Below are positions 32,248 through 43,057 of a stretch of DNA of 64,000 nt, piece after piece. The notes under the pieces are model-generated. The model was not told the origin of the DNA, searched no databases, and saw nothing but the letters and a program-made list of their open reading frames with translations. This DNA comes from Cyanodermella asteris (lineage: Eukaryota; Ascomycota; Lecanoromycetes; Ostropales; Stictidaceae): NCBI GenBank assembly GCA_900618795.1, contig UYJD01000012.1, forward strand, positions 398,855-462,854, given 5' to 3'. Made by a program: the position numbers and the translations under genes. Every line of letters starts with the position of its first letter. Positions within the stretch are counted from its first letter, which is position 1.

Positions 32248-32924
32248 TTCGACTGATATGTGCTGGTTAATATGAAGATAGGTTGAGATTTGCTTTCTTA
32301 TAAAGAGTTCGCAGGAAGATTTTTGGAGATTTAGCGCCAATAAATACCTCGTAGCGGGTAGAACGCTCCTCGGATCTGTCAAAACTCGCCGTCGACAAGC
32401 ATGGGCCGCCAAAAGCACTCGAACCCGAGTCGCTCGGAGAAAGAGGTGCAAAGAAAGCTGCGGACCGCCCTGGTCAAGAAACTCAACGACTACGGTAGTC
32501 ACGGTGGACAATTCCATCTCGTTCTACGGCAATGGAACAGGACTTTCACGTATCACTCACCAAGATACCAGCCGCAATTAGACAGTATGGTAGGAGAGAT
32601 CTGCCATGGGCATGCAGATTCAGGTTAATCAATGTATAGAGATCAACCGGACCACAGAAAGTCGATGGAATGGTCATATGGCAGGAGATGATGGATCGTC
32701 AACCGCAACAAATGTCTTCATATGCACTAACCGAGGGCCTGAAGCCTCCAGAAGGGCTGGGCGAACGCGAGAGAAGCGATCCCGATAGGGATTCTGTACC
32801 GAAGCCGCCATCATTTCAGACCTCAGAAAAGTCGGGATATCAGCGTGAGAAGGATATAAGCCAACCTTCAGGGCTTTCGAATCATCGATAGCAATAAACC
32901 ATCAATCGTCGAATCACACTCGCA
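32248..32924 (+). CDS. Possible small spliced gene, mainly 32652-32891
   Basis: The frame ending at 32891 looks coding (MVIWQEMMDRQPQQMSSY then PKPPSFQTSEKSGYQ). It can begin at an acceptor TATAG just before AGA TCA ACC. The 5' exon is unclear: one candidate is MEQDFH at about 32533, joined by a GTATCA donor. The rest of this interval is the promoter side of the FRE gene. No family recognised. Treat as a tentative model. Confidence 0.3.
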
Positions 32925-33296
32925 ATGAACTCGAACCTGATCCAGTTTACGCCATTTTACCGCGTCAACAATTGGCCAGACCTCACCCCCATACCCCCTG
33001 ACCACGAAGAACATACCAAGATGCTGTTCAAGACCATAGATCAGACCCTACTTTGCATCGAACGCGAAAAAACCTCGAATCAACAAGACAACAGCGCCCT
33101 GTCGTTCCTCGCCGAGTTTGCCAGATTTGTCAAGATCTACGCCTTGTACACTGCGCAAATTATGGAGTCTGGAAGGACACTCGCCACGAGACGGGATTTG
33201 GACGATCTGAAGATAGACATGCAAAAGATTATGAGGGCTTCGGCGAGGGAGAGGTCAGACGAAATGTGGAACGATGACTTTCTTCTCAAGACTTGA
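32925..33296 (+). CDS. Small protein, unknown
   Basis: A single exon of 123 aa starting MNSNLIQFTPFYRVNNWPDL. Mostly helical and mixed-charge (ALSFLAEFARFVKIYALYTA). No signal peptide or known domain. The composition and clean ATG context (CGCAATGA) favour a real gene. Confidence 0.55.
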   Translation: MNSNLIQFTPFYRVNNWPDLTPIPPDHEEHTKMLFKTIDQTLLCIEREKTSNQQDNSALSFLAEFARFVKIYALYTAQIMESGRTLATRRDLDDLKIDMQKIMRASARERSDEMWNDDFLLKT

Positions 33297-33360
33297 TTTG
33301 CGTCGACTACAGAATCCATTCATTCATGAAACTCGACCCCTTCATCGTACGCTCTTCTCC

Positions 33361-33651
33361 TCATCCACAGAGTTCTTCGGTGTTGTGCCTCATAGATCCC
33401 GGCAGCCTTGAGTACTGGGGCGTAGGGTCAAGGAGAGTAGTTTTTGGCTTCGGGAAGGGAGCCGGTGGCACTGCCTGGTAGACGTAGTACACAGTGCCGT
33501 TCCGTTTGGCGAGCCAACGCCGAATTCTTGCGACAATATTGGTGGGTCTTGTATCGAGAAGCTCGATGTCATCCGGCTTGTAGTACTCATGTATGTCGTG
33601 GGGACGATTCTGGTGACGGGGGCGATGGTTGATAATGAGGATAAAGCACAT
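33361..33651 (-). CDS. Small protein, unknown
   Basis: 96 aa starting MCFILIINHRPRHQNRPHD. The open frame reaches further up (33774), but a TATATATAG at 33728-33736 upstream favours the inner ATG. Contains ARIRRWLAKRNGTVYYVY, and the C-terminus is Pro-rich. Function unknown. Confidence 0.5.
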   Translation of the reverse strand: MCFILIINHRPRHQNRPHDIHEYYKPDDIELLDTRPTNIVARIRRWLAKRNGTVYYVYQAVPPAPFPKPKTTLLDPTPQYSRLPGSMRHNTEELCG

Positions 33652-33770
33652 TTTGACGATTGTCGGAGGATCAACTTTAGAGATGCTGCGGGTTGGAGGG
33701 ATACATGTGGACGGATGGGACAGAGGATATATATAGGTATATTTGCTCCACGGTTCTATTTGTACGAAAT

Positions 33771-35897
33771 TCATAGGGCAAATCCAAACATTGAGTGGAG
33801 CTCAGAAAAATCGCCCCTCCTTGACGCTAGGACTGCCCTCTTGATATCATCATCGGTTGCCGAATCCAACCCAATCGACCTGGATTTGTCAAAGAGCAAC
33901 AACAGCTCATCCTCGTCGTGAAAGGGAAAACAATGGACCCTGCTGCAGAACTTCTGGCAAATGTCGTCTATGTCAGGATTGTTCATTGTGAAATACCTGG
34001 AAAATTAGCAATGGGCAGTAGACTTTTAGACCAGCCCGTACTCACCCGGATGTCGGAACCGGCGTGCCATCGATGTGTTTCTCAGAAGGCACGAATATGG
34101 GGTGGATATGATGCATTTTCCACATACGGTACAGTCGATTGCCGTTCGCTAACAGTTTCAACAAGTCCTGCCGTGGGTGCTTACGACTAAGCTCGTCAAT
34201 TGCGGCCTGATCTGACTTTGGACCTGGCGTTCCATCAGATTGCCCTTTCGCGTAGCGGTTATTGCAGCTCTTGTTATGATCCCGAATTTCGGCGTATTCC
34301 TTAGCAAGGAGGAACGAGAAGATATTGAGCTGTAGGCCGAAGGTGAGAGAAGCTTTGCCCTCAGCTATACCAATCTGGTTCCAGTTATGGAACTTCATAT
34401 CAGACAACGAGAAGCGAAGTGTCTGGATCATGGTGATTGCCTCTGTCCCTGCAATAGCATTGGCAAGGATGTCCAAATCCCCTTCCATCGGGTCCTCTAT
34501 CTCCCAACCACTTGGCAAGACGTCCAGATGGCCTCCTGCTTCCAAAAATTGGCGAACCTTCTTGCCTTTTTTGGGTTTTTGCGGTTTTCCAGGAAGAGAC
34601 TGTACATCAGCCTGGTTGGTTGAGCCATTCATGGTGGAAGGATTGCTTGAGTGTAGCCAATCAACGACAAGACCTTCGCCATTGGGCCCAGTGAGATTAC
34701 TCTCGATCGATGAGTTACGAGGCCAAGGCTGAAGAACCGACTCGCGTTCAGAGGAACTACGAGGGCTCGATCCGCCTCTTCCTGTTTGCAGAGTGACAGA
34801 GTTTGGTGAAGGATAAGGGTCGCCTTCATTTGACCGCTGCTCGAATGGAAACATAACATCGCCGGCACCTGGACTTGCTGACAGAAAAGGCATGTCTGCA
34901 TTCCCTAAATCAAAGTCCAAGACTTCATCCCAGGACTGCCAAACATCTAGCAGACTGATTGTTTCTGTCACAGAGTGCTTTCCATCACTGCTTAGGCACC
35001 ACGACCCTGGCCCAAGGATTACCATATCGCCGGGTTGTTGCGTGACTCGACTGAAGCTAACCTGGGCATTCCACAGATCCAACTCGGAGACAAAGTGGTC
35101 CTCTTGCAGCTGTTGGCGAATAGGCAACTGTGAAGTCTCCAGTCTCTCATATTCGCAGGAAGCGACGATGATGAGCTCGCGTGGCGGTCCTTGACGATGG
35201 AAGACCACCGTAAAATCTTGCCTTGAAGTCATTTGGGACCGGTGAAGGCCGTTCGGACCGACTTCCAGAAGCCACTGCGCATTTATCCAGGGGCTCTCCG
35301 TGAATATCCAATGGGCTGGAAGTTCAGGCGATCTGAACTGTTGCCAAAACACCTCGTGTAGCGGATCCTGTCCTATATTCAGCTGGCCAAGGCAGTCATC
35401 ACAACACCAAGCTCTTTCCACCTTGCTGAAGGGTCCATTCGGGTGAAAGACTTGACAGATCATAAGAGCATCGTTTTGACTTAGCTCAATCGGAACAAAA
35501 GTCAGCGGCGGGTCCAGACGGTATAACCCAAAGCCATGTCGCCGAATGGCTTGGTTATGGTGTGGGAGCAGGACCTCCGGGCCTTCAAGTACAGACAGCA
35601 GAACACGTTGGATGCCTGGGAGACTGCTTGATTCAGCTTCCAGACACCCAGTCTGAGAGTCTGTGTTTGACGGTCGTTGAGCGTCCCTGCTGGATCCAGC
35701 TGGTCTGCACTCAGTAATCTTGCTGCCATCCTCATCGAAATGCGCGAACAGGCTCCCTTCTCGACCTTCTATGAAGACGTTCCGAAGATGCAGATCTTGG
35801 CCCTGATTCAGGGAACGTAATTCATTTGCCTGTAATCAATCAGACTTGTGCGGCCATACAGGCTGACACTCACCGTAGTCAAAATTTTCGCGTCCAT
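33771..35897 (-). CDS. JmjC-like protein with degraded metal ligands
   Basis: Three exons (35874-35897, 34046-35829, 33771-33996) with introns of 44 and 49 nt encode 677 aa, starting MDAKILTT joined to ANELRSLNQGQ. Residues 160-290 align by eye with the JmjC part of the gene at 49635: SPWINAQWLLEVGPNGLHRS, VVFHRQGPPRELII and QQPGDMVILGPGSW match its LHMED, GAPKVWVII and RPGDLIIT stretches. Here the HxE iron ligands read HRS and the second His region reads SWCLSS, so catalysis is unlikely. The C-terminal half (a Ser-rich linker, then MKFHNWNQIGIAEGKASLTF) is unknown. It may act as a binding protein. Confidence 0.65.
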
Positions 35898-36639
35898 TTT
35901 CCGACATCAAAGAAGACCAGGACATGATTAGAATGGTGGCACCCAAGAACGTCTTTTCTATTCATCCATCCACGGCCACCTGTGGCCAGCGCGTTGGCCG
36001 TCGGCCTTCGGCCGCCGTACGATGCACACAATAGAGGGATCAACCGCTGGACAAAGCCCAGCGTATCCATCGAAGATGGTGTTACAGGACGCCACCGCAT
36101 GAGTGATAGAGGCCATGTCCAAGGCCCAGTGGAGCTCCAACGAGCTGGGAACGAACAAGCTCGCAACCTGGTCAACTCTGTACGGTCGGCGTCGGCACAG
36201 ATGTGCACTGGCCGTCTTTAAGACCTGATACGAGCGCTGGCGTGATTTGGCCGACCGCTGACGGCCACAATCTCATTGTGATATCTGATGACCCGAGTCC
36301 TTGGAAACCAATTGCAAGCAGGGATCTGCGCGCTCGTTGTGCAGGTACCCAATCAGCTGCCTGTAATAACGTGCGTCACTTTACGAATGACAGTGGCGCT
36401 TGTCTACTTGTCATTTGACTTCCGCTGATTTGCTCCAACGAGTGAGTCTTGCGCCATCGGTGATTCCGCGGCTAGGGCTATGTCGATCGCGAAGGATGCC
36501 GGTTTCGATTCATATTTGGTAGTGCTTCCCTCGTCTCCCCGTCCCTCTACACGAGCATTTGCTGACCTGACAAGACGCAAAGACGGGCATTATCCGACGG
36601 AAGCCGACGTCCTCACTGCGCCGCAATTGCTAAGCACGG
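35898..36639. other. Intergenic; one suggestive minus frame
   Basis: No gene I can support. The minus frame at 35958-36158 (SSLELHWALDMASITHAV) looks protein-like and may be a remnant or a missed upstream exon of the JmjC-like gene, but no splice joins it convincingly. The remainder shows nothing. Confidence 0.3.
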
Positions 36640-36720
36640 TTATTTTGCGCTCAGAATTAAGGTGGGAATTCGACCAAAATTTTTGGTCGAATTCCCACCT
36701 TAATTCTGAGCGCAAAATAA
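36640..36720. repeat. Perfect 81-nt palindrome (two 40-bp arms)
   Basis: The left arm 36640-36679 and right arm 36681-36720 are exact reverse complements with one T between. The arms begin TTATTTTGCGCTCAGAATTA. Outside the arms, short AAGCAC / GTGCTT stretches pair again after a small bulge. The last codons and the stop of the F-box gene lie inside the right arm. Confidence 0.95.
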
Positions 36721-37809
36721 TCCCTGTGCTTCGTCCTCAGTCCCCCACCCTCCTGTGATCCGTCGCAGCAAGGCTCCAAGGACCTGAGCCGGTGACCCAT
36801 GCTGGTTTTCGATGCAGCTCAACATGGTGCCATCCGGAGCCGAACAGTCGCGCACTGTGAGATATTGCAAACCATTCATACCCTGTATTTCTTTCAAGAT
36901 GTCCAGCCAATCCCTAACGCCCCCGTCGAGCTGGATCTTCGCCAGTGTCATCATTTTCAGATCGCTCAGGCGTCGAATGGTCTCTCTCAAGACTCGCTTA
37001 TCACAGGTGAGATTTTCAAGCCTCAGTATCGAGAGCTTGCCGTCGCCAATCTGTTGCAAGACCATGCTGGAGGCGGTTTTATCCGTCCATGAGGTAAAGC
37101 CCATTTCAAGATCTTCCAATTCGTAGAATAGGCCGATAAACTGGCGCAGCACAAGACTTCCGCACAAATCGCCCCATACTGGCTCAAGGAGAAGTGAAAG
37201 TCTCTGGATCCGCCGGAAAGCCGCTGTGGTCGGAATCGGGAGCGACAGCGGATACACAGGACCTAAGGTGGTTGACGTTATCCTCAAATGATCAACTCGA
37301 GCGTCGCTAGCCTCCATCGCGGCTATCGCGTCCCAGATAACGTAGCTGCTGTGTTCTTGGATCTCGGAATTGAAGAACGGCAAGTTAAGTAGCTGTCGCA
37401 CAGGGGAAGGGCGGCCAAGGTGGACTGCTTTACAGTTTGGCAGTTTCATGAGGGCCGATGTGAGCCTGGCGGCTGAGTAGCCCGAGCGGATGTGCCACGC
37501 AGATTTGGTGAGATGGGTCAGCTGTGCCAAATGACCTTCGGTCTCTGTCTCGGACTGATCCCAGTCTCGGCCAATCACAATGCTCTTGACCACTTCCGCG
37601 AACCTCCCATTGCACCTCGCCGACAGCTTGCCCAGACTTGAATTGTCTCGAAGATCTACATAAACGGTCCTGCAAAAGCGATGTCTGAACTTGGGCTCTA
37701 GACTGCTTTCGCTCGCAAAGTTGACGAGTCTCAAAGAGAGAAAATCGCGATCTGGAAGATGGTCAGAAACCAGTTCAAGCAGCTCTGGAGGCAAACTTGA
37801 AAAGTTCAT
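36700..37809 (-). CDS. F-box protein
   Basis: A single exon of 369 aa starting MNFSSLPPELLELVSDHLPD, a standard F-box N-terminus that binds Skp1 in SCF ubiquitin ligases. The rest is made of irregular leucine-rich segments (LSILRLENLTCDK, LKMMTLAKIQLDG, LQYLTVRDCSAPD), the likely substrate-binding part. An upstream GTG extension was rejected because a TATA box (37858-37864) lies just behind it. The stop codon is inside the long palindrome, so the 3' end may have been set by that insertion. It shares a 120-bp promoter with the Zn2Cys6 fusion gene. Confidence 0.85.
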   Translation of the reverse strand: MNFSSLPPELLELVSDHLPDRDFLSLRLVNFASESSLEPKFRHRFCRTVYVDLRDNSSLGKLSARCNGRFAEVVKSIVIGRDWDQSETETEGHLAQLTHLTKSAWHIRSGYSAARLTSALMKLPNCKAVHLGRPSPVRQLLNLPFFNSEIQEHSSYVIWDAIAAMEASDARVDHLRITSTTLGPVYPLSLPIPTTAAFRRIQRLSLLLEPVWGDLCGSLVLRQFIGLFYELEDLEMGFTSWTDKTASSMVLQQIGDGKLSILRLENLTCDKRVLRETIRRLSDLKMMTLAKIQLDGGVRDWLDILKEIQGMNGLQYLTVRDCSAPDGTMLSCIENQHGSPAQVLGALLRRITGGWGTEDEAQGLFCAQN

Positions 37810-37857
37810 GCTGGGCAATATCAAAGCGCAGTCAAGGACAGGTTCCACGCCTGGCGC

Positions 37858-37864
37858 TATATAA
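37858..37864 (-). promoter_or_regulatory. TATA box of the F-box gene
   Basis: TTATATA on the minus strand, 49 bp before the ATG, in the divergent promoter. Confidence 0.45.
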
Positions 37865-37929
37865 CCTCTTGCCTTTGGGTCACTTGTGTTCGGCTACCCA
37901 ATTCGTTTCTTTTCAAGTGTCAACCAGTT

Positions 37930-38751
37930 ATGTCCCCAAAAAGTTTTAGGCGCACTACCACGGGCTGCATGACCTGTCGAACGCGGCGAAAAAAGTGTGA
38001 TGAGACTCGACCTCGCTGCAGAAACTGTTCGACACATGATCGACCCTGTCGCGGCAAAGGCTATGCACTTCCACCCTTTGACCCAGCAATCATGGAGTCG
38101 ACATCGAGACCTGAGTCGAATTCAGTGATCCCACAAGCTGATGACGCTGCAAGTCTGAGCCGTGATAGAGACCGGTGTGCGACGCTATTGCACGCCATGA
38201 ATACCACACATCATTTGGGGAGATCAATGGGATTCGCAGAGCTTAAGGTTCTACTGAACACAGATGGGGCGGGGAAGACTGCTGTTCCCCGGCGTGGATC
38301 ATTCGGACCTGACAGTCAGATCGAGCCACCATTTCATTGCACGTACGGCTACAACATTCAGATCGGTACTGGTGTGTTCATCCAGGCACATTGTCGAATC
38401 GAGGATTCCTCTACCGTCATCATTGAGAATGGTGTCTGCATAGACTATGGGACTTCCCTATTCTGCAGCAGCCGGCCTAGGCGGCTTCGGCAGCGTCAAG
38501 CCGGCGATCAGCTCATAACTGGAATCAGGATCGGAGAGGGTGTGTGGATCGGAGCGGGCTGTATTGTGATGCCAGGAATCACCATCGGACGGGCGGCGGT
38601 CATCGCGCCTGGTACAGTGGTCGACAAGGTACCCGATCTGTGATAGCTGCGAGGTATCATTAGCTGACACTCACAGGACGTGCCAGCCGGCCGAAGCGCT
38701 CAAGGTAATCCAATGACAGTGTCAAGGGAAAAGCTCTTCCTTCCAGAATGA
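37930..38751 (+). CDS. Zn2Cys6 cluster fused to hexapeptide acetyltransferase
   Basis: Two exons (37930-38628, 38677-38751) with a 48-nt intron encode 257 aa. Residues 13-40 form a fungal Zn2Cys6 binuclear cluster (C-x2-C-x6-C-x6-C-x2-C-x6-C). After a short linker and a Mac-like helix region comes a left-handed beta-helix like maltose O-acetyltransferase: FHCTYGYNIQIGTGVFI, STVIIENGVCID, IRIGEGVWIGAGCIVMPGIT and VPAGRSAQGNPM. So a DNA-binding module and an acetyltransferase module sit in one protein. The intron is required to reach the VPAG.-.GNP end typical of the family. Function is inferred: a regulator or a DNA-tethered enzyme. Confidence 0.85.
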
Positions 38752-39226
38752 GGGCACGATCTCGAGTGAAAGCAGTTTCTATGTAATACTAAAGAGATAG
38801 ATAAGATGCTGTAGATTTACATCTACTCGTATGGACTACCGTCTTTGCTCCAGCAGCCAGATGCGCAAGGAATACACACTGGGATAAGGCTTCTATCATG
38901 TGAATAGCAACATTTGACCAGTGAAATCATCGCTAGCTACTCTTGCATTTATACTACCGAGCCACTTTGACGCGTACATTTCGTCCCGGGCTGCTGCCAT
39001 CACTTCTACGCCTCTTTCTAGCACACCTGAAGCATCCGGGGTCGGGGTAGCGATAGCTTGAGACCCTGCTCCTTTCCCCTTGCCGCTGCAAAAACCACTC
39101 CAGTGTTCTGGGACAGCTGCTCAAACGAGCTTGCTGGCCCAGCTTTGTCTCTATGAAGACATCCAAGGTGTCCGATGCAGATGATGCGGAACTAGTGAAT
39201 GCCAGGTTGATCTTGCCACATTTCTC
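38752..39226. other. Intergenic, no gene seen
   Basis: Convergent 3' ends of the Zn2Cys6 fusion and phospholipase genes; nothing else supported. Confidence 0.5.
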
Positions 39227-42021
39227 TCACACAGTTTGATTGTCAAGCGGGAAGATCCGAACTCCGGAAACGACGAGCGAGAGCGTCCCAAAATTGCGTT
39301 GTAGAGAGGTCAGTACTTTTCGTGCGTTCGCTCGGCAGTGGAGCTTTGCTGTATAGAAGATCATGTCTGACTTGTTCCTAGTGTAGTTCTCGACCGTGAG
39401 GTAGAAGCACTGACTCAAAATTTGCAAGACAAGTCCATCAAGATCGTTGAAGAATTTGGTGGCTGACATTATAGACGCCTTGAGGAAATTGAGATCTCCG
39501 GCACTGTCCAATGGGACGCGTCGGGATAAGATAGTGTCATATCGGAAATAGTTGCATAAGGTAGAGGGTGGCAACTCTCGAACGAGTTCATCATGAACCC
39601 TACGACCGTCTGTTGAGTGCTGTATATATCTCAGGAGCCGCGACACGAAGTTGTTGCTCCAGGCTTTGGCCTCAGGCTTCTCCACATCTTCTTGACAGGT
39701 GCCCGTTCCGAAAGACAGCAGCAGATCAATTCCGGAGCTGGCTCCCCAGATGCGTTTGGATTCCCATACCGCTAGCCGGGTCGGGTTGTTCGCACGGAGG
39801 CCACCATCCTGAAAGGGTCCTTCCGAAGAGATCTCTGTGGAACTAAAATAACTATATAGATCAGCGATGGGGTACCTGCCAGAGGTAACGATGGATTTAC
39901 CTTGGTGCTGCAGCGGTCGCTCGGGCACTTCGATGAACATAATTAGCAAAACCTCTGTCACTTTCACTGGGCCGACATACGCTTGCCAAATCAAAGGCTC
40001 TTTTTCAGGACAGATAGCGCGAAAGACTTTGTATCCTGCGTGTTCTCAGCGAATATGCTTAGACACAGGTGAGCTCATGCTACTTACCATCATCGACACT
40101 CCTCACGCCGTTATAATTCGTGACTAGGTATGTGTCTGCTTTGTCGGTGTCGGATGCTGTGACTGCAACCTTTTGTCCTAAAAGTTGTCCGAACCGTGCG
40201 TCTGTCATGGTTGCTTCAGTCGTGAAGGTCTCTTGTAGAACCCGATCGAACTTTCGAGAGCTATAGAAACCATCATGGAAGGTGAGACGCCACAATCCGA
40301 CGAGTTTGCGATATCCACTGGTTCCAGCCTCAAAGACTGTCCGGCTTAGCCGAGAGAATACCGAATCGCAATGCGAGATCGGCCAGCCCATCTGGAACAT
40401 GCTCAGGACTATCAAGCCCCCTGAAAGTGGTAAGCCTCCTCTATCCGAAAAGCATCACATCATCTACTACCTGAGCTTGTCCCAAATGCCATATCGAACA
40501 GATCCTGGAGCAAGAGCTCCTCCCCTATCCTGTTTTGAATCGTTAAGAGAAAAGCAAGGGGGATCGCTCCTCCAATACCCCCGCCATCGATACTCAATAT
40601 ACGGCTCCCAGCAGTCGCCGGCTTCACTTTGGCCGTATAGCTTCCCACACGACGACAGAATGGGCATGCTTCCAGGACAAACACGGACTCAACCTCAGAC
40701 TCTGTGCATGCCTCAATCTGGAGACAATTATCGCAGATGCCGTGATGGCACTCCAGAAAGTGCTCCGCTTTCTGATCCAGGCAGTAAAAGCACCATTGGT
40801 GCGATCGGATCACAGGCCAGTACTGCCAACCCAACTTCACCTTTGCCTTGTGAAGGTCACGAGCCGACTCGGTTCCCCGACTGACGACGCCGAATGCTGA
40901 GCAGAATTGCGCTAAGACCTCATCACGGAGTTCGCTGTACTCGATGTGGATACTGTGGTCGTAGAATGCCTGGAGGCAACTGGCTTCATAAATATCCCGG
41001 AAAACAGTCTCAGGATCGGACACTGTGCCCGTCAGAACAGATCATTGGCATACAGGGAGGATGACAACTAACTGTGCATCCCTGGTGGATAAGCGTTGAA
41101 GAGGAGGGCGCTTGCAATATGGCGAGCGAGGAACGATTGGGGCAGAGACAACGCTCTACATTGTCGGACAAATTCTCTTAGATTGCTTCCGATGCAACTC
41201 TCCCGATGTTCGTGCAGGCGCATTGCTTTGCATGGACTAAAGTTCTCGAGGCCACCTCTGAGAAGTGCGTCCATTGCCGATTCCCAGATCTTTCCGAACT
41301 GTTGGCTAGAGTATAGCATGTGGTGATCTGCCTGTTTTGCACGAGCTATCGCGAGGATACGCTCTAGGCTAGCTCGAGGTGCAGCTTTCTTCTTGCCTTG
41401 GATCACCACCAAATGTACTCGGTCCAAAAGTTCAGCCACTTGCAATGCGTGCTTTACTTCTTTGTATGAGAACACCGATGAATCCTCGTTGTGAAAGAGG
41501 ACAACCTCGGCGGACAACGACCACGAGATCGTGGCTTGACCATCACTCTGGGTTCTGCCTCTCAACACATGAAGGAGGGATTCCATGTCCTTGTGTTGCG
41601 AAGTGGTAAGACATATTGCGCTTGCAAAAGGGAACAAAAGAGACTCATGAATGCGCCTTGCGATCTCACTGTCCGAAAGTGACGTGTACGTTGGAGGAAG
41701 AGGAGATCGTTCTCGGATAAGCTCCGGGGAGAAGTGTGGAGCCTGTGTTGTGCTTGACACAAGAATCGGAAAACGCGAAGACGCTGTCGATGAGTCCACT
41801 ACAAGTCCAAATAGTCCAGCAGTTTTTGAGACTTCATTCCCGTCAAACAGCAACCGGAGCAGACTTGAAGATTTGTCGTCCATGAGGACCACCAGGGATG
41901 GATACTTGGGACCAGATCCCACAGTCTGGTCAAGGACCTCGCCTAATCGACCGTCGTAGCCAAGAAACACTTGTGTGGATCGGACCAGCCGTATCCAAGA
42001 ATGATCAGCAGATGTAGTCAT
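39227..42021 (-). CDS. Patatin-like phospholipase with N-terminal extension and RING-like zinc finger
   Basis: Six exons (41073-42021, 40471-41022, 40088-40420, 39981-40035, 39901-39927, 39227-39851) encode 846 aa; one exon is only 27 nt. After a 316-residue N-terminal region of unknown fold, residues 394-439 form a RING-like Cys/His cluster (WCFYC, CHHGICDNC, CPFC). The patatin domain has the DGGGIGG oxyanion loop (462-468), nucleophile Ser499 in GTSSG and the catalytic Asp654 in FQDGGL, so the Ser-Asp dyad is intact. ARATAAAPSYF, the conserved block before the Asp, appears only when both small introns around the microexon are removed. Patatin-like proteins are frequent Starship cargo and are linked in fungi to lipid signalling and incompatibility. 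Confidence 0.9.
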
Positions 42022-42350
42022 GATGAACAGAAGGTAAAAGCGAATACTGATGCGCCGGAACAGGGCACGACATTCATGGATCAGCGCTACATAAGTATCG
42101 CACGAAGCACCATCACATGGTTCTAAATCGAGCAGACTGAGCGTACTAAAACAGGATGATGGCTTACTTGCCGCAAAAAACTACGTGGTTGGGCGCAAAT
42201 CTTTTTTCGCGCCACAATCCTTGCCCCATCCGCGGATCTATTTCATCGTAAGACATCCACTGTATTTCGATACGGGTCCATCAACTACGCAACGGACCTT
42301 CCCACCACCACAGTCTACTACGCCGCAAGAAAAAAAATTCTTCCACCAGT

Positions 42351-42665
42351 ATGCACCAAAAACCCCTTGCCAGCATTTTCCCAGCCAACATGGGATACAT
42401 ACCGCTTGGTCCCTCATCCCCACCCCTTTCCGGCGCTTCTTCGCCAACGCAAGAGTGGCTCAGCGATTCCACTCTTGAGTACTGCGGCGAGGATGGACTC
42501 AGCAATGAGATAGTCTTCATTCGAGATACCTCCAATATCTTGTTCCAGTTCTTCTTCGACATCAAGTCCCTGAAGATCCCCGAACTGGAGCCTGTCATTG
42601 AGGAGGCGAGGGATAGGTTATGCAATTCCGAGTCAAAATATCTTAACAAGATCAAACAAGACTAG
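42351..42665 (+). CDS. Small protein, unknown
   Basis: 104 aa from ATG at 42351 (MHQKPLASIFPANMGY), or 91 aa from the second Met. The C-terminal part is helical (ELEPVIEEARDRLCNSE). No family recognised and modest coding signal. Confidence 0.4.
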   Translation: MHQKPLASIFPANMGYIPLGPSSPPLSGASSPTQEWLSDSTLEYCGEDGLSNEIVFIRDTSNILFQFFFDIKSLKIPELEPVIEEARDRLCNSESKYLNKIKQD

Positions 42666-43057
42666 TGAAGGGTAGTAATAGCATTCTGAAACAATATTGA
42701 AAGCTCATTTTTGACGAGATCCCTCCGACCGTCTGAGCAGAAGTGTGACCATAACTGAGGTTAGATGCTGTAGAATTTGGAGATCATTGCAACCGTCTAG
42801 TCACTCCCGTCCGTCCAGTCACTCGCATCCGTCCAGTCACTCCCATCCGTCCAGTCACTCCCATCCGTCCAGTCACTCGCATCCGTCCAGTCACTCGCAT
42901 CCGTCCAGTCACTCGCATCCGTCCAGTCACTCGCATCCGTCCAGTCACTCCTATCCGTCCAGTCACTCCCATCACTCCCAATAATCACCTCCGTCATTCT
43001 GAATCGTCCTTGTAAATGTAGATTGCAAATCAAATTACTCTATAGGAGATAAATCTC
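42666..43057. other. Intergenic with minisatellite
   Basis: Apart from the 18-bp repeat array nothing is recognised. Confidence 0.5.
42799..42978. repeat. 18-bp minisatellite, 10 units
   Basis: Nine full copies of AGTCACTCSCATCCGTCC plus a diverged tenth. Copies differ mostly at one C/G position. Both strands are open through it because 18 is a multiple of three, but no gene is needed to explain this. Confidence 0.95.

Noticed and set aside
37810-37848. GTG-started extension of the F-box protein
   Set aside because: A TATA box lies directly upstream, and the F-box begins right after the inner ATG.
42784-43033. Open frames through the minisatellite on both strands
   Set aside because: The 18-bp unit is a multiple of three, so any frame without a stop in one unit stays open.
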